From NCBI GenBank assembly GCA_023428425.1, contig JAEYYP010000148.1, positions 1-21,406 of the forward strand: a stretch of DNA of 21,406 bases. Reading direction: 5' to 3'. The DNA is from Pseudomonadota bacterium. Lineage in GTDB: Bacteria; Pseudomonadota; Alphaproteobacteria; Rhizobiales; Devosiaceae. The translations under genes and the position numbers were made by a program. A model generated the notes under the pieces. The model did not search any database, was not told the DNA's origin, and saw nothing but the letters and a program-made list of their open reading frames with translations. Of the stretch, positions 1-10,149 are shown piece after piece (the first letter of the stretch is position 1; each line of letters starts with the position of its first letter).

Positions 1-1979
1 ACCTTGGAGTGGCCGCCCGACAGCAGCGGCTCGGTGGCGTAGTAGAGCGAGCGGAGCAGCGAGCCTTTCCAGCCCGTCCAGACGCCCGGACCCACGGCGC
101 GAATGTCGCAGGCGGTGAGGATCATGAGCAATGCCAGCCGCTGCGGCGACTGCACCACGTCGGCGAAGGTTTTCGCTGTCTCCGGGTCCTGGATGTCGCG
201 GCTCTGCGCCACTTCGCTCATCAGCAGGTGGTGTTCCACCAGCCAGGCGACGGTATCGGTCTCGGCGGCATCGAGCCCGAGCCGCGGGCAGAATTTTCGC
301 GCGATGCGGGCGCCGGCGATCGAATGGTCCTCCGGCCGGCCCTTGGCGATATCGTGGAGGAAGAGCGCGACATAAAGCAGGCGCGTGTCGTTGAGGTGCG
401 GCAGCAATTCGTGGGTGAGCGGCAATTGCTCCTTGAGCCCGCCATTGGCGATGTCCGCCATCACGCCCACGGCGCGGATCAGGTGCTCGTCCACCGTGTA
501 GTGGTGGTACATGTTGAACTGCATCAGGGCGACGATCTTGCCGAAATCCGGCACGAAGCGCCCGAGCACCCCGCTCTCGTTCATCTGGCGCAGGATGCGC
601 TCGACATAGGTCGGTGCCGTCAGGATCTCGAGGAACCACTGGTTGGCCTGGCGGTCGTTCCTCAGGTCGTGACCGATCAGCTTGAAGGAGCGGCGGATTT
701 CCTTGATCGCGTCGGGGTGGAGGTGCAGGTCGTGCCGCCCCGCCAGCATGAACCCCTTGATGAGGTTCCTGGGGTCCTTCTGAAACACGTCGGGGCCCGC
801 TACGTTCAGCCGGCCCCCTTCGACGACGAAATCCGTCTCGCCCTTGATCGCCACCCTGCCCCGTTTGAACGGCGCCAGCACGCGACCCACCATGTCGAGC
901 GGCTTGGCGTGGTGGAACTCGAGCGAGGTGCAGAAGATGCGGGTGAGGTCGCCGACATCCTTGGCGACGAGGAAGTAGCGCTTCATGAAGCGCTCGACGG
1001 CCAGCATGCCGGCCCGCTCGGTGAAGCCGAGGCGGTCGGCGAGATCGGGCTGCACGTCGAAGGTCAGCTTCTCTTCCGGCCGGCCGGTGAGGAAGTGCAG
1101 GTGGCAGCGAATGGCCCAGAGGAAATCCTCGGCCCGCACGAAGGTGCGCAACTCGTCGGCCGAGAACACGCCCTTCTCGACAAGCTCGGTGCTGGTCTTC
1201 ACGCGGTAGAAGTACTTGCCGATCCAGAACAGCGTATGCAGGTCGCGCAGCCCGCCCTTGCCTTCCTTGACGTTGGGCTCGACCACGTAGCGGGTATTGC
1301 CGATCTGGCGGTGGCGCTCGTCGCGCTCGGCCATCTTGGCGGCGATGAACTCGGGGCCGGTCCTGGGCACGACGTCGTTCTCGAAGCGCAGCACCAGTTC
1401 CTCGAACAGCGGCTTGGCGCCGGTGAGGAAGCGCGCCTCGAGCGTGGCGGTGCGCACCGTCATGTCGGACTTGGCCATGCGGATGCAGTCATCCACCGAG
1501 CGCACGGCATGGCCGACCTTCTGGCCGAGGTCCCACAGCATGTAGAGGATGTATTCGGTGACCTGCTCGCCCCAGGGCGTCTGCTTGTAGGGCAGGATGA
1601 ACAGGAGGTCGATGTCCGAGCCTGGCGCCAGCGTACCGCGGCCATAGCCGCCCACCGCTGCGATCGATATCATTTCGGCGCCGGACGGGTTGTCCACGGG
1701 ATAGACGTGACCCACCGCGAACAGGTGGATGGCGCGGATGATCTCGTCCTCGGCCGCGCTGAGATTCATGGCGCAGCGCGTGCCCTTGCCGTTGGCGCGA
1801 AGCTCCGCTTCGGCGCTCTTGCGCGCATCGGCGAGCACGGTCTTCAGGTGGGCCAGCACCCGGGCCCTCGTATCGGCCGCCTTCGGGGCGTCGGTCCCCA
1901 CCAGCGCGCGGATATCGGCGAGGATGGTTTCGGCCGTCACCAGGTGAAAGCGCGGGCGTTCAAGTTCGGCGAGCTGCAT
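1..1979 (-). CDS. glnD: Bifunctional uridylyltransferase/uridylyl-removing enzyme GlnD (PII-sensing), 3' end outside the window
   Basis: GlnD adds UMP to PII proteins (GlnB/GlnK) when nitrogen is short and removes it when glutamine is abundant, so it is the cytoplasmic nitrogen sensor. My own translation of the minus strand from the ATG at 1979 gives about 659 uninterrupted codons running off the left edge. Residues 110-127 read GGYGRGTLAPGSDIDLLF, the nucleotidyltransferase motif with catalytic Asp122 and Asp124. The HD hydrolase domain follows, with HHYTVDEH near residue 493 and the HD pair in FLHDIAKG at His542-Asp543. The family is usually about 890-950 aa, so the end of the HD region and the two C-terminal ACT domains lie outside. 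The start overlaps the 3' end of mutS by 20 nt, which suggests translational coupling. The identification is secure. Confidence 0.96.
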   Translation of the reverse strand, partial: MQLAELERPRFHLVTAETILADIRALVGTDAPKAADTRARVLAHLKTVLADARKSAEAELRANGKGTRCAMNLSAAEDEIIRAIHLFAVGHVYPVDNPSGAEMISIAAVGGYGRGTLAPGSDIDLLFILPYKQTPWGEQVTEYILYMLWDLGQKVGHAVRSVDDCIRMAKSDMTVRTATLEARFLTGAKPLFEELVLRFENDVVPRTGPEFIAAKMAERDERHRQIGNTRYVVEPNVKEGKGGLRDLHTLFWIGKYFYRVKTSTELVEKGVFSADELRTFVRAEDFLWAIRCHLHFLTGRPEEKLTFDVQPDLADRLGFTERAGMLAVERFMKRYFLVAKDVGDLTRIFCTSLEFHHAKPLDMVGRVLAPFKRGRVAIKGETDFVVEGGRLNVAGPDVFQKDPRNLIKGFMLAGRHDLHLHPDAIKEIRRSFKLIGHDLRNDRQANQWFLEILTAPTYVERILRQMNESGVLGRFVPDFGKIVALMQFNMYHHYTVDEHLIRAVGVMADIANGGLKEQLPLTHELLPHLNDTRLLYVALFLHDIAKGRPEDHSIAGARIARKFCPRLGLDAAETDTVAWLVEHHLLMSEVAQSRDIQDPETAKTFADVVQSPQRLALLMILTACDIRAVGPGVWTGWKGSLLRSLYYATEPLLSGGHSK

Positions 1980-4635
1980 CGCGGATTTTCTTAAGCTCGT
2001 AAATCAGGTCGATCGCCTGCCGGGGTGTCAGATCGTCGGGGCGCACTTCGTCGATCCTGTCATATAGGGGATTAACGGCCGCCTTCGGAGGGGGCGGCTG
2101 GTGCGCGAAGAGCGGTAGATCGTCTAGCACGGCCCCCTTGCCGCCGGAAGAGCGCTGTTCGAGCACGTTGAGCACGTTTCGGGCACGGGCGAGCACGCTT
2201 TCGGGCAGCCCCGCGAGCTTCGCGACCTGGATGCCGTAGGAGCGGTCGGCGGCGCCGTCGGCGACTTCGTGCAGGAACACCACTTCACCCTCCCACTCGC
2301 GCACCTTCATGGTGTGATTGGAGACGCGAGCCAGCGTCTTCGACAGCGACGTCATCTCGTGGAAATGCGTTGCGAAGAGGGCGCGGCAGCCGGTCTGGTC
2401 GTGCAGAGCCTCGACCGAAGCCCAGGCGATGGAGAGGCCATCGAAGGTGGCAGTGCCGCGACCTATCTCGTCGAGGATGACCAGCGATTTCGCCGTGGCG
2501 CGATTGAGGATGGCGGCGGTCTCGACCATCTCGACCATGAACGTCGACCGGCCGCCGCCGATATCGTCCGAGGCGCCGACCCGGGAGAACACCCGATCGA
2601 CGACGCCGATATGCGCCGCAGTCGCGGGCACATAGCTGCCCATCTGCGCCAGCACCGCGATCAGCGCGTTCTGGCGCAGGAAGGTCGACTTGCCGCCCAT
2701 GTTGGGCCCGGTGACCAGCCACAGCGCCCCGCCGGAGAGGTCGCAGTCGTTCTCGACGAACACCTCGTTCTGCGCCCGGACATTTGTCTCGACGACGGGG
2801 TGTCGCCCACCCTCGATCCGGAACGCCATGCCGGTATCGACCACGGGCCGGCAGAAGCTCCGCGTCGTCGCGAGGTGGGCCAGCGCGGCCGTCACGTCGA
2901 GCGCCGCAAGCGCATCGGCAATGGCACGCAGCCGGTCGGTTTCGGCCAGCACCGCCGCCGATAGTCGGGCAAAGATCGCCGCTTCGATGGCGAGGCTGGC
3001 ATCGTGGGCCTTGGCGATGCGGCCTTCGAGTTCGGCCAGCTCGCGCGTGCTGAAGCGCATGGCGTTCGCCATCGTCTGGCGGTGGATGAAGGTGTCGCGG
3101 TGCGGCGCCTCGAGCAGCTTGCCGCCATGCGCCTGCGGCACTTCGACAAAGTAGCCGAGCACGCCATTGTGCCTGATCTTCAGCGACCTCACGTCGGTTT
3201 CGTCGATCAGCCGGGCCTGGAGCGCAGCAACCACTCCACGAGTCTCGGACGCCAGCGCCCGTTCGCCGTCGAGGTCGGCGTCGTAGCCCTTCGCGACGAA
3301 GCCGCCATCGCGGGCGAGCAGCGGCGGCTCCTCGTCGATGGCCGCCAGCAGTTCCGAAGCGAGCGTTGCAGGCGCGTCCGCCAGTGTCGCGGTAATCGCC
3401 GCGAGTTCAGCCGGAGCCTCGGCGAGTGCCGTCAGCCGCTGCGCCAGCGCCATGGCGGCGCCGGTGGCGGTGGCGATGGCGCGCAGGTCGCGTGGTCCGC
3501 CGCGGTCGAGCGCGATGCGGGTGAGGGCACGGGTGAGGTCGGGCACGGCCTTGAGGTCGGCGCGCAGCCGCTGGGTCAGGAGTCCCTCGCCAACCAGCGC
3601 GTCTACCGCATCGAGCCGCGCATTGATGGCGCCGGCATCGGCCAGCGGGGCGGCGAGGCGGCGGGCCATGAGGCGCGAACCAGGCGGCGTGACGCAAAGA
3701 TCGATCTCGCTGCGCAGCGATCCCTTTTCCTGCCCGCGCTGGGTGACCAGCAATTCGAGCGAGGCGCGGGTCGCGGCATCGATCGCCATATGCCCGGCGA
3801 TGCGCTCCTCGGCGGGCGGGCGGAGCGCCACCGGCACGCCCTTCTGGCTTTCGCGCACGTAATCGCAGAGAGCGCCGAGGGCGGCCCGGCCGGCGCGGGA
3901 GAAGGCGGTGGGATCGACCGCGCCACCGGCGAAGGCCGCAGCGATACGCTTTGCGCCGAGCTCGCTGTCAAACGCCTCGGCCGCCAGAAGCGACAGCGCC
4001 GCTTCGGGCAGCATCACCTTTGCCGCGCGGAGAGCCTCGAGCGCGGCATCGCTCACCAGCAGCTCTGCCGGATCGATGCGCGCCAGTTCATCGGCGATCG
4101 CGGCGGTCGATATGTCGAGTACGGCCGTTTCGCCGGTGGACACATCGGCCCAGGCGAGCGCGAAGTCGGTCTCGCCGTGCCGCACCATGCTGAGCGCCGC
4201 GAGGTAGTTCGAGCCGCGCGTCGGCAGCAAGTCGTCCTCGGTGATGGTGCCGCGGGTGACGAGCCGCACCACGTCGCGCTTAACCGGCGACTTGCTGCCA
4301 CGCTTCTTCGCTTCCACCGGGTCTTCCACCTGCTCGCAGATGGCAACCCGATGCCCGAGGCCGATGAGCTTCTTGAGGTAGTCCTGCGCCGCGTGAATGG
4401 GGACGCCGCACATCGGGATGTCGGCGCCCTGGTGCTTGCCACGCTTGGTGAGCACGATGCCGAGCGCCTGGCTGGCGATCTCGGCGTCCTCGAAGAACAT
4501 CTCGTAGAAATCGCCCATCCGGTAGAAGAGCAGGTAGCCCGGATTGACCGACTTGATCTCGAGAAACTGCGCCATCATCGGCGTGACAGCCGCGGCGCCG
4601 GCGACATCAGGGGCGCTATAGTTCGCTTGGTCCAT
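1960..4635 (-). CDS. mutS: DNA mismatch repair ATPase MutS
   Basis: MutS binds mispaired or looped-out bases and, with ATP, recruits MutL to start strand repair. The protein has 891 aa, slightly longer than the 853 aa of E. coli. The mismatch-reading Phe-x-Glu motif is in GDFYEMF at residues 41-47. Connector, lever and clamp regions fill the middle. The ATPase has the Walker A motif GPNMGGKST at about 643-651, the ABC-type loop region around DDIGGGRSTF, and Walker B with DEIGRGTATFDG from about 722. The C-terminus ends in a short helix before the stop at 1960, inside the start of glnD. The ATG at 4635 is the first in the frame, about 18 residues ahead of the conserved domain; the ribosome binding site is weak. 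The mutS-glnD order is common in Hyphomicrobiales. Confidence 0.98.
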   Translation of the reverse strand: MDQANYSAPDVAGAAAVTPMMAQFLEIKSVNPGYLLFYRMGDFYEMFFEDAEIASQALGIVLTKRGKHQGADIPMCGVPIHAAQDYLKKLIGLGHRVAICEQVEDPVEAKKRGSKSPVKRDVVRLVTRGTITEDDLLPTRGSNYLAALSMVRHGETDFALAWADVSTGETAVLDISTAAIADELARIDPAELLVSDAALEALRAAKVMLPEAALSLLAAEAFDSELGAKRIAAAFAGGAVDPTAFSRAGRAALGALCDYVRESQKGVPVALRPPAEERIAGHMAIDAATRASLELLVTQRGQEKGSLRSEIDLCVTPPGSRLMARRLAAPLADAGAINARLDAVDALVGEGLLTQRLRADLKAVPDLTRALTRIALDRGGPRDLRAIATATGAAMALAQRLTALAEAPAELAAITATLADAPATLASELLAAIDEEPPLLARDGGFVAKGYDADLDGERALASETRGVVAALQARLIDETDVRSLKIRHNGVLGYFVEVPQAHGGKLLEAPHRDTFIHRQTMANAMRFSTRELAELEGRIAKAHDASLAIEAAIFARLSAAVLAETDRLRAIADALAALDVTAALAHLATTRSFCRPVVDTGMAFRIEGGRHPVVETNVRAQNEVFVENDCDLSGGALWLVTGPNMGGKSTFLRQNALIAVLAQMGSYVPATAAHIGVVDRVFSRVGASDDIGGGRSTFMVEMVETAAILNRATAKSLVILDEIGRGTATFDGLSIAWASVEALHDQTGCRALFATHFHEMTSLSKTLARVSNHTMKVREWEGEVVFLHEVADGAADRSYGIQVAKLAGLPESVLARARNVLNVLEQRSSGGKGAVLDDLPLFAHQPPPPKAAVNPLYDRIDEVRPDDLTPRQAIDLIYELKKIRDAARRT

Positions 4636-4896
4636 CAGGCTCGACGGCGGACGGTGATAAAGGCGCGACCGTATGGCGTTTGCGGCGTGATGCCAACTGT
4701 TCGCGCGCCGACGTTAACACCTTGCACCGATGAGTTCTCCGCCACGATGCAGGCACCCCAACCCTGTCATCCCCGCGCAAGCGGGGACCCATCCCAAAAC
4801 CTGCGCTGGTGGGGAGGTGGGTCCCTGCTTTCGCAGGGATGACACGTGGTGGATGGGTGGATGGGTGGGCGCGTTGCCCCGCCGACCCAGGACATC
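4636..4896. other. Spacer between the dehydrogenase gene and mutS
   Basis: This non-coding gap holds the paired-hairpin repeat at 4765-4844 and a short tandem repeat (two adjacent copies of ggatgggt at 4851-4866). An open frame reading through it on either strand is an artefact: the plus-strand reading of the repeat gives the VIPAQAGTH-type peptide often seen in mis-annotated repeats. The mutS promoter must lie here, but I cannot place it convincingly. Confidence 0.6.
4765..4844. repeat. REP/BIME-like inverted pair of palindromic units
   Basis: Two copies of a unit of about 28 nt lie in inverted orientation around a linker of about 24 nt. Each copy is itself a hairpin: CCCCGC-GCAA-GCGGGG at 4771-4786, and TCCCTGC-TTTC-GCAGGGA at 4822-4839. 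Read in the same direction, the copies are TGTCATCCC[C/T]GCG... through GGGACCCA. They differ in one stem pair (C:G versus T:A), changed on both sides, and in the loop (GCAA versus GAAA). The core resembles palindromic intergenic units (GTCATCCCCGCG...) widespread in proteobacteria. No transposase gene is next to it. Confidence 0.85.
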
Positions 4897-5629
4897 AAGC
4901 CGTCCAGCCGCCGTCGATGATGTGGATCTGGCCGGTCGTGTAGGTCGCGCCAGCGAGATAGACGGCAAGGTCGGCGACTTCCTCGGGCTGGCCGATGCGG
5001 CCGATCGGCTGGCGGGCGATGAAGGCCGTGCGGGCGGCGTCGAAATCACCGGTCGCCTTCCAGCGCTCGTGCAGCGACGGAGACTCAACCGTGCCCGGGC
5101 AAATGGCATTCACGCGGATGCCCTTGTCGGTATAGTCGGCGGCGATCGACTTGGTGAGGCCGACGACCGCGGCCTTCGAGATGGTGTAGGCGGCGCGGTT
5201 CGGCACGGCGGTGACCGACGAGGCAACGGTCGCCATGTTGATGATGCAGCCGTCCTTGCGCTCCAGCATCTGCGGCAGCACGGCCTTGATGGCACGGATC
5301 TGGGCCCAGACATTGAGGTCGAAGGCGAACTCGAGATCCTTGTCGGGCATCTCCATGATGTTGCCCGACTGCACGACGCCGGCGCAGTTGAAGAGGATGT
5401 CGATGCGGCCGATTTCGGCGACGGCCTTGTTGACGTCGTCGCCCGACAGCACGTTCAGCACGCGGGTGGTGATCCCGGGATTGGCCGCAGCAAGCTCCTT
5501 GAGCTTGCCCTCGTTGATGTCGGTCGCGATGACCTTGGCACCAGCTTTCGCGAATGCCTTCGCGGACGCCTCGCCGATGCCCTGGGCGGCGGCGGTGATG
5601 AGTACGATCTTGCCGTTGAGATCGGCCAT
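4895..5629 (-). CDS. SDR-family NAD-dependent oxidoreductase, DHRS6/BDH2-like
   Basis: This is a classical short-chain dehydrogenase of 244 aa. The Rossmann cofactor motif TAAAQGIG is at residues 12-19. Asp37 at the end of the second strand favours NAD over NADP. NCAG is at 81-84, Asn106 in the helix, Ser137/138, and the catalytic pair Tyr148 and Lys152. The pattern CPGTVESPSLHER and the ending IIDGGW closely follow mammalian DHRS6 (3-hydroxybutyrate dehydrogenase type 2) and bacterial 2-keto-3-deoxy-L-fuconate dehydrogenases, so the substrate is either a hydroxy acid or a sugar acid; sequence alone does not decide. I chose the ATG at 5629 because GGGAGA lies just upstream and the glycine-rich fold starts properly; the frame stays open to an ATG at 5662. 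No sugar-catabolism genes flank it. Confidence 0.9.
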   Translation of the reverse strand: MADLNGKIVLITAAAQGIGEASAKAFAKAGAKVIATDINEGKLKELAAANPGITTRVLNVLSGDDVNKAVAEIGRIDILFNCAGVVQSGNIMEMPDKDLEFAFDLNVWAQIRAIKAVLPQMLERKDGCIINMATVASSVTAVPNRAAYTISKAAVVGLTKSIAADYTDKGIRVNAICPGTVESPSLHERWKATGDFDAARTAFIARQPIGRIGQPEEVADLAVYLAGATYTTGQIHIIDGGWTA

Positions 5630-5711
5630 TGTCTGTCTCCCGGAATGTGGTGGCGCTGTCATAAGCTGCTCGCGCCTTCACCGCCAGTCGGTCGAAAGGC
5701 TACGATCCGTC

Positions 5712-5731
5712 GGGGGCCCTACTCGGCCCCC
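5712..5731. terminator. Strong GC hairpin across the permease stop codon, possible terminator
   Basis: GGGGGCC at 5712-5718 and GGCCCCC at 5725-5731 form a 7-bp stem with a 6-nt loop that contains the permease stop codon. There is no T-run after it on the minus strand, so intrinsic termination is uncertain; it may instead stabilise the mRNA 3' end. Confidence 0.35.
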
Positions 5732-8276
5732 AGCTCCCTGAGATAGAGCGCCGGCCGCGGCGCGATGCCCTTGAGGATGGTGGTTGCGCCGAGGATGCCG
5801 GTGAGTGCCACCGCGCCGACGTTCACCGCGAGGAGTATCGCCGGATCGACCGCGAACTCCACCTCGAGCAGCAGTTGCACCAGCACCCAGGCGATGGCCG
5901 TGCCGGCGAATGTGGCGATCACTGCCGCCAGCAGCGCCAGGACGACGTAGTGAATGGCAGCGCTCGTCAGGATTTCGTACGACTTGCCGCCCAGCACCCT
6001 GGTGATCACCGCGTCAGCCTCGCGGCGACGGCGGCCCATGGCGAGGCTGCCCAGCAGCACCAGCAGGCCATTGGCGACAGCGAGGCCACCCACGAGTGTC
6101 GCCGCGAGAGAGAGCTGGCTCAGCGCCTCGGTGATGCGGGTCAGCGTCTCGCCGATGGCGATGAAGCGCACGTCGGGCAGGTCGGCGGCCAGCTGGCGCG
6201 CCACCTTGTCCTCGCGGCCCGCGCCCGCCGTGACGGCACCGAGCAGCGTCGCCGGATATGCCTCCAGCGTGCCGGGGGCGAAGGTGGCGAGAAAATCGAT
6301 GCCGCCCTGCCACGAGTAGTCGCGGAAATTGGCTACCTCGGCGATCACCTCCTCACCGAACACGTCGAAGGTGAGTTTGTCGCCCAGCTTGAGGCCGAGC
6401 CCGCCGCGGAGCGACTGGTGCAGCGAGATCTGCGGCGCGCCCGCATAGTCGGCCGCCCACCACGCGCCCTGCACGAGGCGAGACGACGTCGGCATGTTCG
6501 CCCGGTAGGTCATCGGCACTTCGCCCGAAAGCAGGAACGACGCCTCGGGTCCGCGCGGCTGCAGCTGCGCCACCGGCGTGTCGTTCACCGCGACAAGGCT
6601 GCCGCGCAGCATAGGAGTGGCGGTGAAGCGGGTTACATCGCCGCTGCCGTCGGAGACCATTGCGTCGAGCTGCGCCACTTCGTCGTCGAACAGGTCGGAG
6701 GCGACGAGGGTCGGGGCATCGAACACGGAGGCGCCGAGATACTCGTTGCGCAGGTTGAGCTGCAGCACCAGCACCACGGCAAGCACGGTCAGCGTCAGGC
6801 CGATGGCGACGACGACCGCCGACGTGCTCTGCCCCGGACCCGCGATTTCGCGCAGCCCGTGCCGCAGCACGCGGTTGCGGGCCTCGGGCAAGGCGTGGAG
6901 TACCGAGCGCAGCAGCCACACGGCGAGCCGCAATACCACCAGTGCCGCCGCGCTCACGCCCGCAAAGGCCAGCACCAGCAGAGTGTCGCCGGTCATCAGA
7001 ATGGCGAGCCACAGGAACAGGGCCACAGCTATCGCGAGCGGCAGCAGCTGTAGCGAGGCGAGCACCGAACGCCAGTCGATGGGCGGTATGCCGAGCCCCT
7101 TCGATCGGAACAGGTCGACCGGGCTTACCCCCTGAGCCTGCAGCAGCGGCAGGTAGGCAAAGGCGAAGGCAGTGAGCAGCCCGACGCCGGTCGCGACCAG
7201 CAGCGGCACGGCATGGAGCGTCGGCGGCAGGTCGACGCCGACCGATTGCCCGACGATAGGCAGCGCCACCAGCGCCACCGACCCGCCGACCACGAGCCCG
7301 ATGCCGACGCCAATTCCAGCCAGCGCCGCCACCTGGACGAGGAAATGGAGGAAGACGCGTCCCTGCCTAGCGCCCATCGAGCGCAGGATGGCGATGACCG
7401 GGGCGCGCTCAGAGATATAGGCCGACATGCCTGTCCACACCGAGACGCCGCCGATCAGCAGCGAAGCGAGCCCGACGATGGTGAGGAAGCGCATGAACAT
7501 GTCGTAGTAGCGCACCATCGGCCCCAGCCCGTCGCGCGCCGTACGCACCGTCCACGCCGGATCGTTGAGCGCGGTTTCGACCGCCGCCTTGCCCGCATCG
7601 GCATCGAGGCTGCCGCCCAGCACCACCTTGTAGCGGAAATAGGTGCCGAGGCCGGGGAGCGGGGAGGTGCGGTCCGAAAGGATGGAGAAGCCTTCAGTGG
7701 TGATCACAGCCGGAAGACCGAGGCGGAAGCCGCGCACCGGCGCGTCGGTCACGCCACCCAGCACGCCGCGCACCTCGAACGGCGTGCCACCGATCTGAAC
7801 GGTGTCGCCCACGGCCGCACCCAGCTGGTCCATCATCAGGGGGTCGAGCAGGGCGCCGAAGCTGTCATCCTGCCAGGAGAGGAAATCGAACGGCGCCGTA
7901 CCCGGCGGCATCTGCGGGCTGTAGACCTCGCCGAGCAGCGGATAGCCGATGCCGATCGCGATCAGGTCGACGAAAGCATCCTGCTCATCCGCCTCGGCCC
8001 GCACATTGGTGTCGATCACCCCGGCGACCTGGCCGAACTGGCCGATGGTTGCGAGTTCCTCCGCGGTCGCCGCGCGGTCGGCCCGGCTGAGTTCGATATT
8101 GCCGCCCATGATGAGGGCCGCGTTCGATTCGAGCGTCTCCTCCATGCTGGCCGCCACCGAGCTGACGCCGGCGATCAGCGCGGTGCCTACCGCGAGGCAT
8201 GCGATGATGAGGCCGAATCGCCTCCAGTCTCCGCGCATGTCGAGGAGGCCGAATCGGATGGCGGACCACAGGCCGG

Positions 8277-8280
<4 letters not shown>
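5719..8280 (-). CDS. ABC transporter permease with two FtsX domains (YbbP-type)
   Basis: This 853-aa inner-membrane protein pairs with the ATPase encoded just upstream. I count about ten hydrophobic segments: one near residues 22-44, three near 262-378, three near 405-515, and three in the last 150 residues. Two large soluble, presumably periplasmic regions lie after the first segment (about 45-260) and after the seventh. That layout (10 TM, two FtsX-like halves) is typical of the YbbP branch of the MacB/LolCE-like superfamily, which uses ATP for mechanical work or lipid/lipoprotein handling rather than classical import. The C-terminal stretch APRPALYLRELG matches the conserved family ending. 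Its ATG overlaps the stop of the ATPase gene as ATGA. The substrate is unknown; related YbbAP systems are encoded near the esterase gene tesA, which is absent here. Confidence 0.9.
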
Positions 8281-9017
<737 letters not shown>

Positions 9018-9154
9018 GAAATAGCCTTTTCCAGTTCCGGCAAGACTGTGACAAGCGCATTTGCGGCAAAGCCGCTACTGCAATCGCATCCAATCCATGA
9101 CAGAATTCCGGTACGTTTGAAAAGCGTCGGCAAGCATTTGGGGAGTAGCAAATA

Positions 9155-9676
9155 ATGATGAGGGGTGTTCGTTCGCTCGCAGCGGCCGCGGCCATCGCAG
9201 TTTCGGGCCTTGCAGTGGCGCCCGCGCAGGCCGGCCCCGCCGAGATGGACCTGCTGTCGGGCTATATCGGCAACTGGAATGGCAACGGCGTGATGGTCGG
9301 CGGCCAGCAACCCGAGCCGTTCCGCTGCCGCATGCAGGTGCAGAAGGGCAATCAGGCCAAGGTGAACTTTGCCGGCCGTTGCACGCTGGTGAACTTCAAC
9401 CTGTCGGTCTCCGGCACCATCGCCTTCAACGACAAGTCGCGCCGCTACGAGGCAGCGATGAGCTCCAATGCCGGGTTCTCTGGCGTGGCGGCCGGGCGAA
9501 TCAGCGGCGACACCATCACCTTTGATCTTGCCGCCAAGCAGGTCGACAAGGGCGGCAACGACATGCGCATCGGCTCGAAGGTCAGCCTCGTCGCGGATAC
9601 GATCAACATCGACTTCGAGATCGAGTTCAACGATTCCGGTCATGTGCTGACAGCCAAGGTGCCGTTCCAGCGCTGA
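9155..9676 (+). CDS. Small secreted hypothetical protein, beta-rich
   Basis: I do not recognise this 173-aa protein. It opens with a typical Sec signal peptide: Arg4 and Arg6, an Ala-rich hydrophobic core, and an AQA-G cleavage site after about residue 26. The mature part (about 147 aa) alternates polar and hydrophobic residues as in a beta-barrel or beta-sandwich, begins with a GYIGNWNGNG turn reminiscent of lipocalin-like folds, and has two cysteines (Cys58, Cys76) that could form a disulfide in the periplasm. The start at 9155 has GGGGAG about ten bases upstream; a second ATG follows directly. It is one of two plus-strand genes in the window, is divergent from the ABC exporter genes, and ends at a clear terminator. 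A shared role with the exporter is possible but not shown. Confidence 0.85.
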   Translation: MMRGVRSLAAAAAIAVSGLAVAPAQAGPAEMDLLSGYIGNWNGNGVMVGGQQPEPFRCRMQVQKGNQAKVNFAGRCTLVNFNLSVSGTIAFNDKSRRYEAAMSSNAGFSGVAAGRISGDTITFDLAAKQVDKGGNDMRIGSKVSLVADTINIDFEIEFNDSGHVLTAKVPFQR

Positions 9677-9696
9677 GACGACCGTCGCAGAATCGG

Positions 9697-9721
9697 AAGG
9701 CCCGCCATCCTGCGGGCCTTT
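9697..9721 (+). terminator. Rho-independent terminator of the secreted-protein gene
   Basis: AAGGCCCGC (9697-9705) and GCGGGCCTT (9712-9720) form a perfect 9-bp stem with a 6-nt loop, followed by a short T-run. It sits between convergent genes and may serve both strands. Confidence 0.8.
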
Positions 9722-9748
9722 GCGCGCCGTGCAGGTGACTCGGCCGCT

Positions 9749-10081
9749 CTACTTCTGGTCCCACCCGGTGATGACGCCATCCTCGAGCGTCACCTTGTCG
9801 CGAAACCGGTTCCGGCCCAGCGGCTTGTACTTGAAGACCTCGCGCACCTTGGTCTTCATCACCTTCTGCTCGACCGCCGCCGGCTCGCCCCAGCTGTCCC
9901 TGAGCTGCTCGGCCGTCATGCCCTGCCAGATAGTCTGCGTCAGCAGGGCGTCGACCACCGTCTCGTCGCCGTACTTGGCCATCAGCCGTGCGTAGCGACT
10001 GTTCTTGGCCAGCGCCCGCACCACGAACACCAGCACAACGACGGCAACAAGCAGCAGGACCGCAGCGACGAGCCATTCCAT
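9749..10081 (-). CDS. Small membrane-anchored protein with a BamE/SmpA-like motif
   Basis: This 110-aa protein starts with one strong transmembrane segment (residues 3-22, Val/Leu-rich) and a short basic patch, so it is probably an inner-membrane anchored protein. The rest is soluble. The stretch GMTAEQLRDSWGEP (54-67), followed by EVFKYKPLGRNRFRDKVTLEDGVITGW, has the layout of SmpA/BamE-like or DUF2845-like small domains: a GMT..QL...WG.P helix, then a beta hairpin ending in a Gly-Val-Ile strand. I infer this by pattern only. The ATG at 10081 fits the membrane anchor. It faces the secreted-protein gene tail to tail across the terminator at 9697, and follows the Uma2-family gene by 68 nt on the same strand. 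No function can be assigned. Confidence 0.8.
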   Translation of the reverse strand: MEWLVAAVLLLVAVVVLVFVVRALAKNSRYARLMAKYGDETVVDALLTQTIWQGMTAEQLRDSWGEPAAVEQKVMKTKVREVFKYKPLGRNRFRDKVTLEDGVITGWDQK

Positions 10082-10149
10082 GGGGCTCAGCTCTCAGACG
10101 GACTGGATACCAGTTGCAAAGATGGCTTCACCTCGACGCCATCGTAGAC

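Noticed and set aside
9..1994. 661-codon plus-strand open frame opposite glnD, rich in His, Arg, Gly and Ala
   Set aside because: It is the antisense shadow of glnD: the minus strand gives an intact GlnD with all motifs, while this frame shows no domain and a composition typical of high-GC antisense frames.
3004..4842. 612-codon plus-strand open frame opposite mutS
   Set aside because: Shadow of mutS; its tail reads through the hairpin repeat and gives meaningless peptide.
4730..5746. 338-codon plus-strand frame that begins in the repeat and reads VIPAQAGTH
   Set aside because: That peptide is the translation of the palindromic repeat; the rest is antisense to the dehydrogenase gene.
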